From NCBI RefSeq assembly GCF_039830135.1, contig NZ_CP156081.1, positions 1,846,001 to 1,910,000 on the forward strand: DNA of 64,000 nucleotides, given 5' to 3'. The position numbers were made by a program, and so were the translations under genes. Positions 56,147 through 64,000 of this stretch are shown here, one piece after another. Every line of letters starts with the position of its first letter. Position 1 is the first letter of the stretch. The DNA comes from Defluviimonas sp. SAOS-178_SWC. Its GTDB lineage: Bacteria > Pseudomonadota > Alphaproteobacteria > Rhodobacterales > Rhodobacteraceae. The notes below the pieces were generated by a model. The model was not told the DNA's origin. It searched no databases and was given only the letters and a program-made list of their open reading frames with translations.

Positions 56147-58327
56147 TCATTCAGCAGGTTGGGATTTGGGTGAATTCGGATGCCCGGTCAGATCGCGCGG
56201 CGCGGCCGTGCCCACGGCGTCGCGGCGCTTCGCTTTCTTGATGACCACCGGGCAGATGGTCTTGGACTGGTAGAGAACCTGGCAGTGCAGGCAGTTGACG
56301 CATTCGTTCGGGTTGATCTCTCCGGTCGGATGGATCGCCTGAACGGGGCATTGGTTGGCGCAGGTCTGACAGGGGTGGCCGCATTCGTGGTAGCGCTTCA
56401 GCCAGTCGAACATGCGTATCCGCGCCGGAATGGCGAGGGCGGCGCCGAGCGGGCAGAGATAGCGGCAGTAGAAGCGTTCGACGAAAAGCCCGGCGATCAG
56501 AAGTGCCGCGGCATAGGCCACGAAGGGCCAGGCCCGGACGAACTTCAGGATGATTGCGGTCTTGAAGGGCTCCACCTCCGCCAGGTGCTCCGCCTGTTCG
56601 ATACTCATCAGCGAGACGCCGAAGAGACCGAGGAAGATCATGTACTTGACCGGCCACAGGCGCTCGTGCAGGCCCCAGGGCAGAGTCCATTGCGGGATGT
56701 GCAGGGCCTTTGCGATGCGGTTCAGAAGCTCCTGCAAGGCGCCGAACGGGCAAAGCCAGCCGCAATAGGCGCCGCGCCCCCAGAAGATCAGCGCGGCCGC
56801 GACGGAGAACCACAGGATGAAGGTGAGGGGATCGAGGAGGAAGGCCTGCCAGCTGAACCCCGACACCAGCGCGCCGAACAATGCCATCAGGTTGACGACC
56901 GAAAGCTGGGCGTTGGCGTACCAGCCGAGGAACACCAGTGCCACGGTCAGGTAGCTGATGCGGAACCAGAAGAAGAACCGTTCGTTCCGCGTGAACCAGG
57001 TCTGGAAGAAGAAGGTCGCCGTCAGCACAAGCAGCATCGCGCCGAGCCCCGCGATCTCGGTCGTGGAGCCGAGCCAGATCTTCTTCCAAAGCTGCGCCTG
57101 GGCCGCGCTTTCCTCCTGTGAGGCCGTCGCCTCTGCCGCCGTAGTCTCCGCCATCGGGGCCATCGCGACCGGACGCAGGTATGTCTGTGGCAACTGGTAG
57201 CCGAGGTCGAACGTGGTGAAGAGCTTCTCGATCGGCCCGACCTCGCGATGCACCAGAAGCTGGATGCGGAAGGGCTGCGTGGGGTCGAAGCCGACATCGG
57301 CGGGGATCTTGAAAAGATCCGCCTCGGTGAACTGCGGCGCGCCATCGGCGGCCACCGCGACAAGGCGCTTGTGCATCCGGTCGCGGAACCGGACCGAGAC
57401 GTCGCCCTGGATCAGCACGATCCGGTCGAAGATGCCGCCGCGGACGTAGCCCGAGCCCTTGAAGCTGTAGAGGCCGCGCCCGACCACGACGATGGCGTTC
57501 TCTCCCGGTTGCAGCCAGTTGGCAAGATTGGCGTATTCCGCCTCGCCCAATATCGACTTGCCGATGGCCGGGACGGAGACGAGCGCCGTCTGCATCTCGA
57601 TGAAGGTCGTTTCCGGCGCTTCGGCCTGCGGCCGCTCGGCGGCCCGCTTGTCTTCCAGCGCCGCGAAGGCGGCGTTGATCTGCCCGACGTCGAGCGACAG
57701 GCGCCTGAGCGTGCCATCGCCCTCCATCGCCATCCAGCTGTCCGGCGCCGACGCCTCGGGGTTCACCTCGAAGGCGGGGCCGGAGGATTTCTCCTCGGGG
57801 CGAAGACCGCCGAGCCCGAGCGCGCGCGCGACCTTGAGGCCGGACCGGACGATGGAATCGTCGATCACCATCACCGTGACCGTCGCGCCCGAGATGATGT
57901 CGACCTCATGCGACGTGCCGCCCGAATTCGCCTCGGCCACGAGGTCGAGGCCGACATAGCCCGCCGCCATCGCCTTCATCTTGGCATCCGGGATGCCGAT
58001 CAGAACGATCGGTTCGGAGTGCTTGACGAGCGAGACACCGATGACCTTCGCGTCCGTGTCGACCGCGACCATCGTGTGGATGGGCTTGCCGGAATAGCCG
58101 GTCGTCCCGACGAAATCGCTGGTGATGAACGCCCAGCCGATGGTTTCGCCGGCTTTCAGGACCGGCGCGGCGGCAACATCCTCGTGGATCGCTCCGAAGC
58201 CGTCCGCCCCCGGCACGAGATCGGCGGCCGGCACCTCCGTGAGGTATTTCGACAGGACCGGCTCCGCCAGCGCGGGCAGGGAAAATAGAACGAAGATCAG
58301 GGAAACGAGCAGTCGGAAACAGGTCAT
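56147..58327 (-). CDS. nosR: NosR, membrane-bound flavin/iron-sulfur electron donor for NosZ
   Basis: 726 residues from the ATG at 58327 with AAGGA nine bases upstream. A signal peptide is followed by the periplasmic FMN-binding domain, where [18 protein letters not shown] carries the Thr (SGAT) to which FMN is attached. About six membrane helices follow, with two CxxxCP motifs ([18 protein letters not shown]). A C-terminal cytoplasmic ferredoxin-like domain has two 4Fe-4S sets ([17 protein letters not shown] and [18 protein letters not shown]). It feeds electrons to NosZ and supports nos expression. The apparent 5' extension to 58627 is only an overlap with the preceding gene. Confidence 0.95.
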   Translation of the reverse strand: MTCFRLLVSLIFVLFSLPALAEPVLSKYLTEVPAADLVPGADGFGAIHEDVAAAPVLKAGETIGWAFITSDFVGTTGYSGKPIHTMVAVDTDAKVIGVSLVKHSEPIVLIGIPDAKMKAMAAGYVGLDLVAEANSGGTSHEVDIISGATVTVMVIDDSIVRSGLKVARALGLGGLRPEEKSSGPAFEVNPEASAPDSWMAMEGDGTLRRLSLDVGQINAAFAALEDKRAAERPQAEAPETTFIEMQTALVSVPAIGKSILGEAEYANLANWLQPGENAIVVVGRGLYSFKGSGYVRGGIFDRIVLIQGDVSVRFRDRMHKRLVAVAADGAPQFTEADLFKIPADVGFDPTQPFRIQLLVHREVGPIEKLFTTFDLGYQLPQTYLRPVAMAPMAETTAAEATASQEESAAQAQLWKKIWLGSTTEIAGLGAMLLVLTATFFFQTWFTRNERFFFWFRISYLTVALVFLGWYANAQLSVVNLMALFGALVSGFSWQAFLLDPLTFILWFSVAAALIFWGRGAYCGWLCPFGALQELLNRIAKALHIPQWTLPWGLHERLWPVKYMIFLGLFGVSLMSIEQAEHLAEVEPFKTAIILKFVRAWPFVAYAAALLIAGLFVERFYCRYLCPLGAALAIPARIRMFDWLKRYHECGHPCQTCANQCPVQAIHPTGEINPNECVNCLHCQVLYQSKTICPVVIKKAKRRDAVGTAAPRDLTGHPNSPKSQPAE

Positions 58328-58821
58328 CTGCGGGCGTCCTTCAGGAAACGCCCCGTGCGGTGCCACATTTCGGGAGAGACGGAATTGACTTTTGTCGAGT
58401 CGGCCGCAGCGGAACGCGGGTTCTTCGGAGCGGCAGGCATGCAAGCCGGATCGGGCGATGAAATGGTCACGGAAGGGGGGCCTCTCGATTGCGGGCGCAG
58501 CCGGCGCGAAGTCCGGATGATTGCGTCCCTCGCGCGAACCACGCCCCGGCGGCGTGCGCTGCGGACCGGCAGGGTATGCTCGGGCGCCGTCAGGGCCGGA
58601 CCGGCAAGCGCGAGGCATTGGGGACATTTGGTACAGTCGGTTCCGGGGCGGGCCGGAATGCCGTCAGCACCGATATAGATCATCTGCACGCCGCTCTCGG
58701 AACAGAGCACGGTCGCCGTCAGGGTCGAATCCGCTTCCATGGCGTGCAGGCGCGGCCCGCCCGCAAGGCTCACGGCCAGCGCAAACAGAACCGCGATGAA
58801 GATGCCAACGTGCCGAATCAT
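58324..58821 (-). CDS. DUF2946-like secreted protein at the head of the nos operon
   Basis: 165 residues from the ATG at 58821; an upstream ATG at 58875 adds 18 residues but would lie over the FNR-type box. A signal peptide or anchor (IAVLFALAVSLAGGPRLHA) is followed by VLCSESGVQMIYIGADGIP and CTKCPQC, a Cys pattern resembling DUF2946 and suggestive of copper handling. The rest is Arg/Pro-rich and unstructured. Its TGA overlaps the nosR ATG (ATGA), so it is translated with nosR and probably expressed with the operon. Confidence 0.6.
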   Translation of the reverse strand: MIRHVGIFIAVLFALAVSLAGGPRLHAMEADSTLTATVLCSESGVQMIYIGADGIPARPGTDCTKCPQCLALAGPALTAPEHTLPVRSARRRGVVRARDAIIRTSRRLRPQSRGPPSVTISSPDPACMPAAPKNPRSAAADSTKVNSVSPEMWHRTGRFLKDARR

Positions 58822-58855
58822 TCCGTTCGAATCGCACGGCCCCGACGGCTTTACC

Positions 58856-58869
58856 TTGATCTGGTTCAA
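58856..58869 (-). promoter_or_regulatory. FNR/Dnr-type box upstream of the nos operon
   Basis: On the minus strand TTGAA-CCAG-ATCAA, one base off the symmetric TTGAT-N4-ATCAA consensus of the Crp/FNR family (FnrL, NnrR/Dnr). It is the only such box I noticed before the operon. If it is centred at -41.5, the transcript would begin near 58821, almost at the ATG; a less usual class I spacing is possible. Confidence 0.6.
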
Positions 58870-59040
58870 TTCCATTTCCGCTATGTGTTCTTGGCGGGGC
58901 CGCTCACGGATCGGGTCCCGGAACGGCCGGAACCTCCCACAGGCGGTGCGCGTTCGCCTTGACTTTCGTTAGGGGGGGCCGGCACGGAACGCTGATGATG
59001 GCCCCCGCTTGAACCGGGGAGGTTCGCCCAAAATACGCCC

Positions 59041-59505
59041 GAAGCCCGATGCGCACCGCCTTCTGCGGTTCTGGACGCGGTTGCGCACGGCGACCGGATT
59101 CTCGTCCGGCAGGGGGTCCTGCCGCCGGTTGACGGAACGGTGACCTGCGAAATGGCCTTCATGGGCACGTCGGCATTGACCGGTGGGGTCGCTGCCCGTG
59201 CGCCTGTCGCGCGGGGCCGCCGGTTCTGCGGAAACGGCCGACATCGTCCTTCTCGTCGACCGGATCGACATCTCGGATCGGGCACCGAAATCGCGCGGGT
59301 GTCCCGGTGGGTCGCCCCTGAACGGGTCGCCGGGGTATGGGTCTGTCCGTTCTTGGCGGATTCGCCGCCGCCTTTGGACCTCTGAGTCGCCGTCATCCTG
59401 AATGCCCATCGGGTGTTTCGGATTGCCCCCAAAATGGCAAACGCACGGCAGAGCGTGCTGGAAATTTCGAATTTGCATCGGGGAGCCATTCCCGACACCT
59501 TGTGA
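59041..59505 (+). pseudogene. Remnant of a P1B-type heavy-metal ATPase
   Basis: Four fragments of one metal ATPase lie in order but in three frames. (1) 59041-59183 reads VLDAVAHGDRILVRQG and PVDGTV with TSALTGG, the actuator TGES region with E-S lost. (2) 59183-59280 reads LPVRLSRG and then jumps to GSAETADIVLLVDRID, the end of the phosphorylation domain. (3) 59325-59385 reads GMGLSVLGGFAAAFGPL. (4) 59388-59440 reads [12 protein letters not shown], the usual end of the last membrane pair. The DKTGT phosphorylation site, the CPC membrane motif and most membrane spans are deleted. The ending resembles Zn/Cd/CtpC-type more than CopA-type ATPases. Confidence 0.8.
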
Positions 59506-59533
59506 ACACCGCAAGTTGTCAGGAAGACCCGCC

Positions 59534-60544
59534 ATGCATCTCGCCCGCTTTCCCCGTCATTTCCTTGCCCATCTGCCGACGCCGCTCGAACGCCTCGACC
59601 GGCTGTCGAAGGAACTCGGCGGGCCGGAGATCTGGATCAAGCGCGACGATTGCACGGGGTTGTCGACGGGCGGCAACAAGACCCGGAAGCTCGAATTCCT
59701 CATGGCCGAGGCCGAGGCGATGGGGGCGGACATGGTGATGACCCAAGGCGCGACGCAGTCGAACCATGCCCGCCAGACCGCGGCCTTCGCGGCGAAGCTC
59801 GGGATGAAATGCCACATCCTGCTGGAAGACCGCACCGGGTCCAACGATTCCAACTACAACACCAATGGCAACGTTCTGCTCGATCACCTGCATGGGGCGA
59901 CGACGGAAAAGCGCGCGGGCGGCGGCGACATGAATGCCGAGATGGAGGCCTTGGCCGACAGATTCCGCGAGGACGGGCGGAAGGTCTACACGATCCCCGG
60001 CGGCGGATCGAACCCGACGGGCGCGCTCGGCTATGTCAATTGCGCGTTCGAACTTGTCTCGCAAGTGAATGACCGCGGGCTCGTGATTGACCATATCATC
60101 ACCGCGACAGGCAGCGCCGGCACGCAGGCGGGGCTGATCGTCGGGCTGAAGGCGATCAACGCGGGCATTCCGCTTCAGGGCTTCGGGGTCCGCGCGCCGA
60201 AGGCGAAGCAGGAAGATATGGTCTTTGCCCTTGCCCAGAAGACCGCCGAGAAACTCGGCTGCCCCGGCGTCGTGACCCGCGAGGATGTGGTGGCCGACAG
60301 CGATTACGTTGGCGCCGGATACGGCATCCCGCGTGCGGACACGCTCGAAGCCATCCGCATGTTCGCGGAGCTGGAGGGCATCCTTCTCGATCCGGTCTAT
60401 TCCGGGAAGGGCGCCGCCGGCCTCATCGACTACATCCGCAAGGGCCGCTTCAGGAAGGGGGAGCGGGTGGTCTTTATCCATACCGGCGGTTCGGCGGCGC
60501 TTTTCGGTTACGACGCGGTCATCCGGGCCGATCAGGCCGGGTGA
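59534..60544 (+). CDS. cuyA: L-cysteate sulfo-lyase / D-cysteine desulfhydrase-family PLP enzyme
   Basis: 336 residues, fold-type II PLP enzyme. The PLP lysine stands in [17 protein letters not shown], followed by [22 protein letters not shown] and the phosphate-binding [12 protein letters not shown]. The N-terminus [21 protein letters not shown] and the body closely resemble what I remember of CuyA from marine Rhodobacteraceae, which splits L-cysteate into pyruvate, ammonia and sulfite. D-cysteine desulfhydrase and ACC deaminase are close relatives. The TauABC importer nearby favours a sulfonate substrate. Ribosome binding site AGGAAG. Confidence 0.75.
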   Translation: MHLARFPRHFLAHLPTPLERLDRLSKELGGPEIWIKRDDCTGLSTGGNKTRKLEFLMAEAEAMGADMVMTQGATQSNHARQTAAFAAKLGMKCHILLEDRTGSNDSNYNTNGNVLLDHLHGATTEKRAGGGDMNAEMEALADRFREDGRKVYTIPGGGSNPTGALGYVNCAFELVSQVNDRGLVIDHIITATGSAGTQAGLIVGLKAINAGIPLQGFGVRAPKAKQEDMVFALAQKTAEKLGCPGVVTREDVVADSDYVGAGYGIPRADTLEAIRMFAELEGILLDPVYSGKGAAGLIDYIRKGRFRKGERVVFIHTGGSAALFGYDAVIRADQAG

Positions 60545-60615
60545 GCGGTTGCGATGACGGGGACGCCGCTCATCGACAATGCCCGCCGACGCCCCTGGCC
60601 CAAGGGGGCGGCGGC

Positions 60616-61347
60616 ATGAGGCGGATCGGCATCCTCGGCGGCATGGGGCCGGAAGCGACGGTGCTGCTGATGCAGAAGCTCATCGCCGCCGTGCCGGCCC
60701 GTGACGATGCCGATCACATCCCCCTCATCGTCGACCAGAACCCGCAAGTGCCGTCACGCATAAGGTTCCTGATCGAGGGGACGGGAGAGGATCCGGGTCC
60801 GGTGCTTGCCGCGATGGCAGCAGGGCTCGAACGCGCCGGGGCCGAGGCGCTGGCGATGCCCTGCAACACCGCGCATCACTTCGCGCCCGCGATCCGCGCG
60901 GCGGTCGAGATACCGTTCCTGGACATGGTGGCAATGGCGGCGGACCGGGCCCGCACCGAGGCCGGTTCGGGCGGCAAGGTCGGCATTCTCGCCTCGCCTG
61001 CGGTACGCAAGGTCGGTTTGTTCGACGCCGCGCTGGCGCGGGTGGGGTTGAAGGCGGTCTATCCCGATGACGAGGCGGCGATGCTGGCCGCGATCCGAAG
61101 CATCAAGGCCGAGGGTGCGTCCGACGCGGCACGGGTCGTTCTGAAAGGGGCCTCTGCCGCGCTTCTGGGCAACGGGGCGCGGGTTCAGATGATCGCCTGC
61201 ACGGAGTTTTCACTGATCGCGGAATCGGTGGCGCAAAGTGCCACCGTCTTCGATACGCTCGACGTGCTCGTGTCCGCGATCAAGGATTTCGCGCAGGATC
61301 GAGCTGAGGAACGGCCGGCAACGGCACCACAGGTGGCCGGTCCCTAA
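60616..61347 (+). CDS. Aspartate/glutamate racemase-family protein
   Basis: 243 residues from the ATG at 60616 (MRRIGILGGMGPEATVLLMQKL, the family N-terminus); the frame is open back to 60541. The two catalytic cysteines of PLP-independent racemases are present, in AMPCNTAHHF and QMIACTEFSL. It probably inverts an acidic amino acid. Lying between a cysteate-lyase-type gene and a sulfonate importer, a substrate such as cysteate or cysteine sulfinate, which mimic aspartate, is attractive but unproven. Confidence 0.82.
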   Translation: MRRIGILGGMGPEATVLLMQKLIAAVPARDDADHIPLIVDQNPQVPSRIRFLIEGTGEDPGPVLAAMAAGLERAGAEALAMPCNTAHHFAPAIRAAVEIPFLDMVAMAADRARTEAGSGGKVGILASPAVRKVGLFDAALARVGLKAVYPDDEAAMLAAIRSIKAEGASDAARVVLKGASAALLGNGARVQMIACTEFSLIAESVAQSATVFDTLDVLVSAIKDFAQDRAEERPATAPQVAGP

Positions 61348-61374
61348 ACGACAACGACAGAGAGGAACCCGGAT

Positions 61375-62361
61375 ATGAAACGCAGTCTGACCCGTCTGAT
61401 GGCCGGTGTCGCCACCTTCGCGATGTTCGCGGGAGCCGCTTCGGCCGAGAAGATTATCATCGGCCATTTCGGCAACCCCACGCCTATGCAGCTCGTCGCG
61501 TCGTCGGACGCGCTGCAACAGGAAACCGGCTGGGAGATCGAGTGGCGCAAGTTCGCCGCCGGTACCGATGTCATCGCGGCGATGGCCTCGGGCGACGTGG
61601 TCCTGTCCGAGCTTGGATCGTCGCCCCTCGCCATCGCGGCGAGCCAGGGCATCGACCTGCAACTGATCGCCTTCTCGGACGTGATCGGCAAGGCGGAATC
61701 GCTGATCGCGCATAACGGTTCCGGGATCGCGGGCATCGCCGATCTGAAGGGCAAGCGCATCGCGGTGCCGGTCGGCTCGACCGCGCATTTCTCGCTCATG
61801 GGCGCGCTTCAGCACGAGGGGATCGCCGAATCCGACGTCACGATCATGAACATGCCGCCCGACCAGATCGCGGCGGCTTGGGAGCAGGGCGTGATCGACG
61901 CCGCCTGGATCTGGCAACCGGTTCAGTCGGAGATCCTGAAGACCGGCACGCTGATCATCGGTGCCGACCAGACGGCCGAATGGGGGTTCCCTACTTTTGA
62001 CGGCTGGGTGGTCGACCGCGAATTCGGCCAGGCCAACAAGGACAAGATCGTCGCCTTCCTGAAGGAGATCGACAAGGCGAATGCCTCCTATCTGAGCGAT
62101 CCGGCCGCCTGGACGGTCGACAGCGCCGAGGTCCAGACCCTTGCGGCCGCGACCGGCGCCGATCCCGCGCAGGTGCCCGGTATCCTCGAAGGCTTCACCT
62201 TCCTGCCGATGGCCACGCAGGTCAGCGACACCTGGTTGGGCGGCGCGGCCGCGACGGTCAAGGGGACGGCCGAATTCCTGAAAGCGGCGGGCCGCATCGA
62301 CACCGTCGGGGAGGACTATTCCGGTTTCGTCAACGCCGAGTTCGCCGAGGCGGCGAAGTAA
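61375..62361 (+). CDS. tauA: Taurine-type ABC transporter substrate-binding protein TauA
   Basis: 328 residues with a Sec signal peptide (cleavage probably after GAASA, residue 24). Marks of TauA are [67 protein letters not shown] and [11 protein letters not shown]. Periplasmic receptor for taurine or a related sulfonate. Followed by a stem-loop and tauB. Confidence 0.9.
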   Translation: MKRSLTRLMAGVATFAMFAGAASAEKIIIGHFGNPTPMQLVASSDALQQETGWEIEWRKFAAGTDVIAAMASGDVVLSELGSSPLAIAASQGIDLQLIAFSDVIGKAESLIAHNGSGIAGIADLKGKRIAVPVGSTAHFSLMGALQHEGIAESDVTIMNMPPDQIAAAWEQGVIDAAWIWQPVQSEILKTGTLIIGADQTAEWGFPTFDGWVVDREFGQANKDKIVAFLKEIDKANASYLSDPAAWTVDSAEVQTLAAATGADPAQVPGILEGFTFLPMATQVSDTWLGGAAATVKGTAEFLKAAGRIDTVGEDYSGFVNAEFAEAAK

Positions 62362-62369
62362 CCTTATCC

Positions 62370-62401
62370 GGTCCCGGCCGGCATTATGGCGGGCCGGGAC
62401 C
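62370..62401 (+). other. Intercistronic stem-loop between tauA and tauB
   Basis: GGTCCCGGCC (62370-62379) pairs perfectly with GGCCGGGACC (62392-62401) around a 12-base loop, with no T-tract after it. Such hairpins after a binding-protein gene commonly protect its mRNA so that the receptor is made in excess of the ATPase and permease. Confidence 0.7.
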
Positions 62402-62422
62402 GAACCGGAAGGGGGTCTGCCC

Positions 62423-63211
62423 ATGGGGCTGAAGATCAGCGACGCATCGGTCGTCTATCCCGCCGCCGATGGCCGCCCGCCGGTCGAAGCGCTAACGGGG
62501 ATCGACCTCGATATCGAGAATGACGATTTCGTCGTCGCTCTCGGGGCGTCTGGCTGCGGGAAATCGACCCTCCTCAACCTCATCGCCGGGTTTCTGTCGC
62601 CGACATCGGGAGAGATCCTGCTGGACGGCCGCCGGGTCGCCGGCCCCGGCGCCGACCGGTCGGTCGTGTTTCAGAAACACGCCCTCTTGCCCTGGCTCAA
62701 CGTCATCGACAACGTCGCGTTCGGGCTGAAGATGCAAGGGGTGCCCGAGCGGGAGCGCCACGCGACAGCGGAGAAGTTCATCGCGCTTCTCGGCCTTGAC
62801 GGGTTCCAGAAGTCGCCGGTCTACAAGCTCTCGGGCGGCATGCAGCAGCGGGTGGGGATCGCCCGCGCGCTGACCTGTGATCCGAAGGTCCTTCTGATGG
62901 ACGAACCGCTGGGTGCGCTCGACGCGTTGACGCGGGAGAAGGCGCAGGAACTGATTCTCAGGATCTGGGACGAGACCCACAAATCCGTTTTTTTCATCAC
63001 CCACAGCGTCGAGGAGGCGCTGTTCATGGGCACGAAGCTGATCGTGATGTCGCCGCGACCGGGGCGCATCGCGCACCGCTTCGATCTGCAATTCTCGCGC
63101 CGTTTTCTGGCCGGTGCCTCCGCCCGCGAAGTCAAGGCGTCGCCCGAGTTCATCCAGCTGCGCGAGGAGGTTCTCGGGATCATCTTCGCCGATGAGGAGG
63201 CCGTGGCATGA
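62423..63211 (+). CDS. tauB: Taurine-type ABC transporter ATP-binding protein TauB
   Basis: 262 residues. Walker [19 protein letters not shown]-loop [21 protein letters not shown], signature [15 protein letters not shown], Walker [18 protein letters not shown], and switch His [10 protein letters not shown]. Of the Tau/Ssu/nitrate ATPase clade. Its stop overlaps the tauC start (ATGA). Confidence 0.93.
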   Translation: MGLKISDASVVYPAADGRPPVEALTGIDLDIENDDFVVALGASGCGKSTLLNLIAGFLSPTSGEILLDGRRVAGPGADRSVVFQKHALLPWLNVIDNVAFGLKMQGVPERERHATAEKFIALLGLDGFQKSPVYKLSGGMQQRVGIARALTCDPKVLLMDEPLGALDALTREKAQELILRIWDETHKSVFFITHSVEEALFMGTKLIVMSPRPGRIAHRFDLQFSRRFLAGASAREVKASPEFIQLREEVLGIIFADEEAVA

Positions 63212-64000
63212 GCGACCCGTCCAGAGAACCGGCAGAGGCGAAGTCCGGCGGTTTCTTGGCGTCGTTCGGCAAGAGCCGGCCGACGAAACCGGGAGAAATC
63301 TACGGTGTGCCGGGGCAGGGCGAGACGCTCTGGCTGTCGCTCGCCTCCATCGCCGTGCTGATCTTCGTCTGGTGGCTCGTGACCGCGATGGGCTGGGTGA
63401 AGCCCTTGTTCGTGCCCTCGCCGGGATCCATCGTCACGAAGTTCATCGACATCGCGCGGAACGGTTTCACCAACACCTCGTTCCTGGAACATGTCGCGAT
63501 CTCGACCGCGCGGGTGTTCGGCGCCTTCCTTCTGGCCTGCGCCGTCGGCATCCCGCTTGGCCTCGCGATGGGGATGAGTCCGGTCGTGCGCGGAATCTTC
63601 GATCCGCCAATCGAGTTCTACCGGCCGATCCCGCCCCTGGCCTACCTGCCGCTGATGATCATCTGGTTCGGTATCGGAGAGACGTCGAAGGTCCTCCTGA
63701 TCTTCCTCTCGGTCTTCGCACCGGTCGCCTTGGGCGCGCGCTCCGGCGTGAAGTCGGCGGCCATCGAGCAGATCCACGCCGCCTATTCCTTCGGCGCGTC
63801 GCGCTGGCAGGTGATGCGGCACGTGATCCTGCCCTCGGCCTTGCCCGAGATCCTGACCGCGATGCGGATCGGCATCGGCTTCGGCTGGACGACGCTCGTC
63901 GCGGCCGAGATGGTCGCGGCGACGAAGGGGATCGGCTACATGGTGCTTTCCGCCTCTCAGTTCCTGCAGACGTCGACGGTGATCATGGGGATCGTGGTGA
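63208..64000 (+). CDS. tauC: Taurine-type ABC transporter permease TauC (3' end beyond window)
   Basis: 264 residues visible before the window ends in open frame. A basic N-terminus is followed by membrane segments and the TauC/SsuC pattern [35 protein letters not shown] and the EAA loop [26 protein letters not shown]. Only about 20-30 residues should be missing. Confidence 0.92.
   Translation, partial: MSDPSREPAEAKSGGFLASFGKSRPTKPGEIYGVPGQGETLWLSLASIAVLIFVWWLVTAMGWVKPLFVPSPGSIVTKFIDIARNGFTNTSFLEHVAISTARVFGAFLLACAVGIPLGLAMGMSPVVRGIFDPPIEFYRPIPPLAYLPLMIIWFGIGETSKVLLIFLSVFAPVALGARSGVKSAAIEQIHAAYSFGASRWQVMRHVILPSALPEILTAMRIGIGFGWTTLVAAEMVAATKGIGYMVLSASQFLQTSTVIMGIVV

Overview
The window reads as chromosome of a GC-rich alphaproteobacterium of the order Rhodobacterales (family Rhodobacteraceae); I cannot fix the genus. 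Several local gene orders are ones I know from that family: rpmF-plsX-fabH-ihfA-MerR, nagZ-scpA-scpB, an ornithine-lipid acyltransferase of the Rhodobacter OlsB type, a two-domain Dcd, and a methyltetrahydrofolate methyltransferase / MetF-like / 'virulence factor' trio. Codon use is strongly GC3-biased throughout, except in an AT-richer strip at about 21.4-21.9 kb and around the insertion element at 45.2-46.3 kb.

Layout. 0-16.3 kb is housekeeping: Fe-S assembly, dGTPase, argS, a SPOR protein, cell-wall recycling, condensin ScpAB, Dcd, tRNA-Pro(GGG), IHF alpha, the fatty acid/phospholipid initiation genes plsX-fabH, L32, BamE, MsrB, OlsB and a membrane desaturase. A textbook terminator at 16.38 kb closes it. 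16.4-18.7 kb is a C1/corrinoid-type cluster, and 18.9-20.9 kb holds ppx and rlmE. 21.9-32.3 kb looks like a phosphorus-scavenging block: a PhnCDEE-type phosphonate/phosphite importer and an AfuABC-type importer (a family with a hexose-phosphate-binding member), interleaved with three phosphatase-superfamily genes.

32.3-43.5 kb is the most distinctive part. A divergent sigma-54 factor is followed by a peptide-type ABC transporter, a C45 Ntn-hydrolase and a bare AAA+ sigma-54 activator with no sensor domain, and then by an AtuA-family/DUF4387 pair. Both transcription units begin with near-identical -24/-12 promoters (23 of 25 bases the same). Each also has a matching CGCGTG-N5-(C/A)ACGCG palindrome upstream, and the two palindrome-to-promoter distances differ by 22 bp, about two helical turns. 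Sigma factor, activator, targets and operators therefore appear to form one self-contained regulon.

44-49.7 kb contains a GlxA-type regulator, an IS3-family element with an internally deleted, fused transposase, and the divergent oxyR-katG pair. 49.7-58.8 kb is a complete nitrous oxide reductase operon on the minus strand, nosRZDFYLX, preceded by a coupled DUF2946-like gene and an FNR/Dnr-type box. Upstream of it lies the wreck of a P1B-type metal ATPase. 59.5-64 kb is a sulfonate module: a cysteate/D-cysteine lyase-family PLP enzyme, an Asp/Glu racemase-family enzyme, and a TauABC importer cut by the window end.
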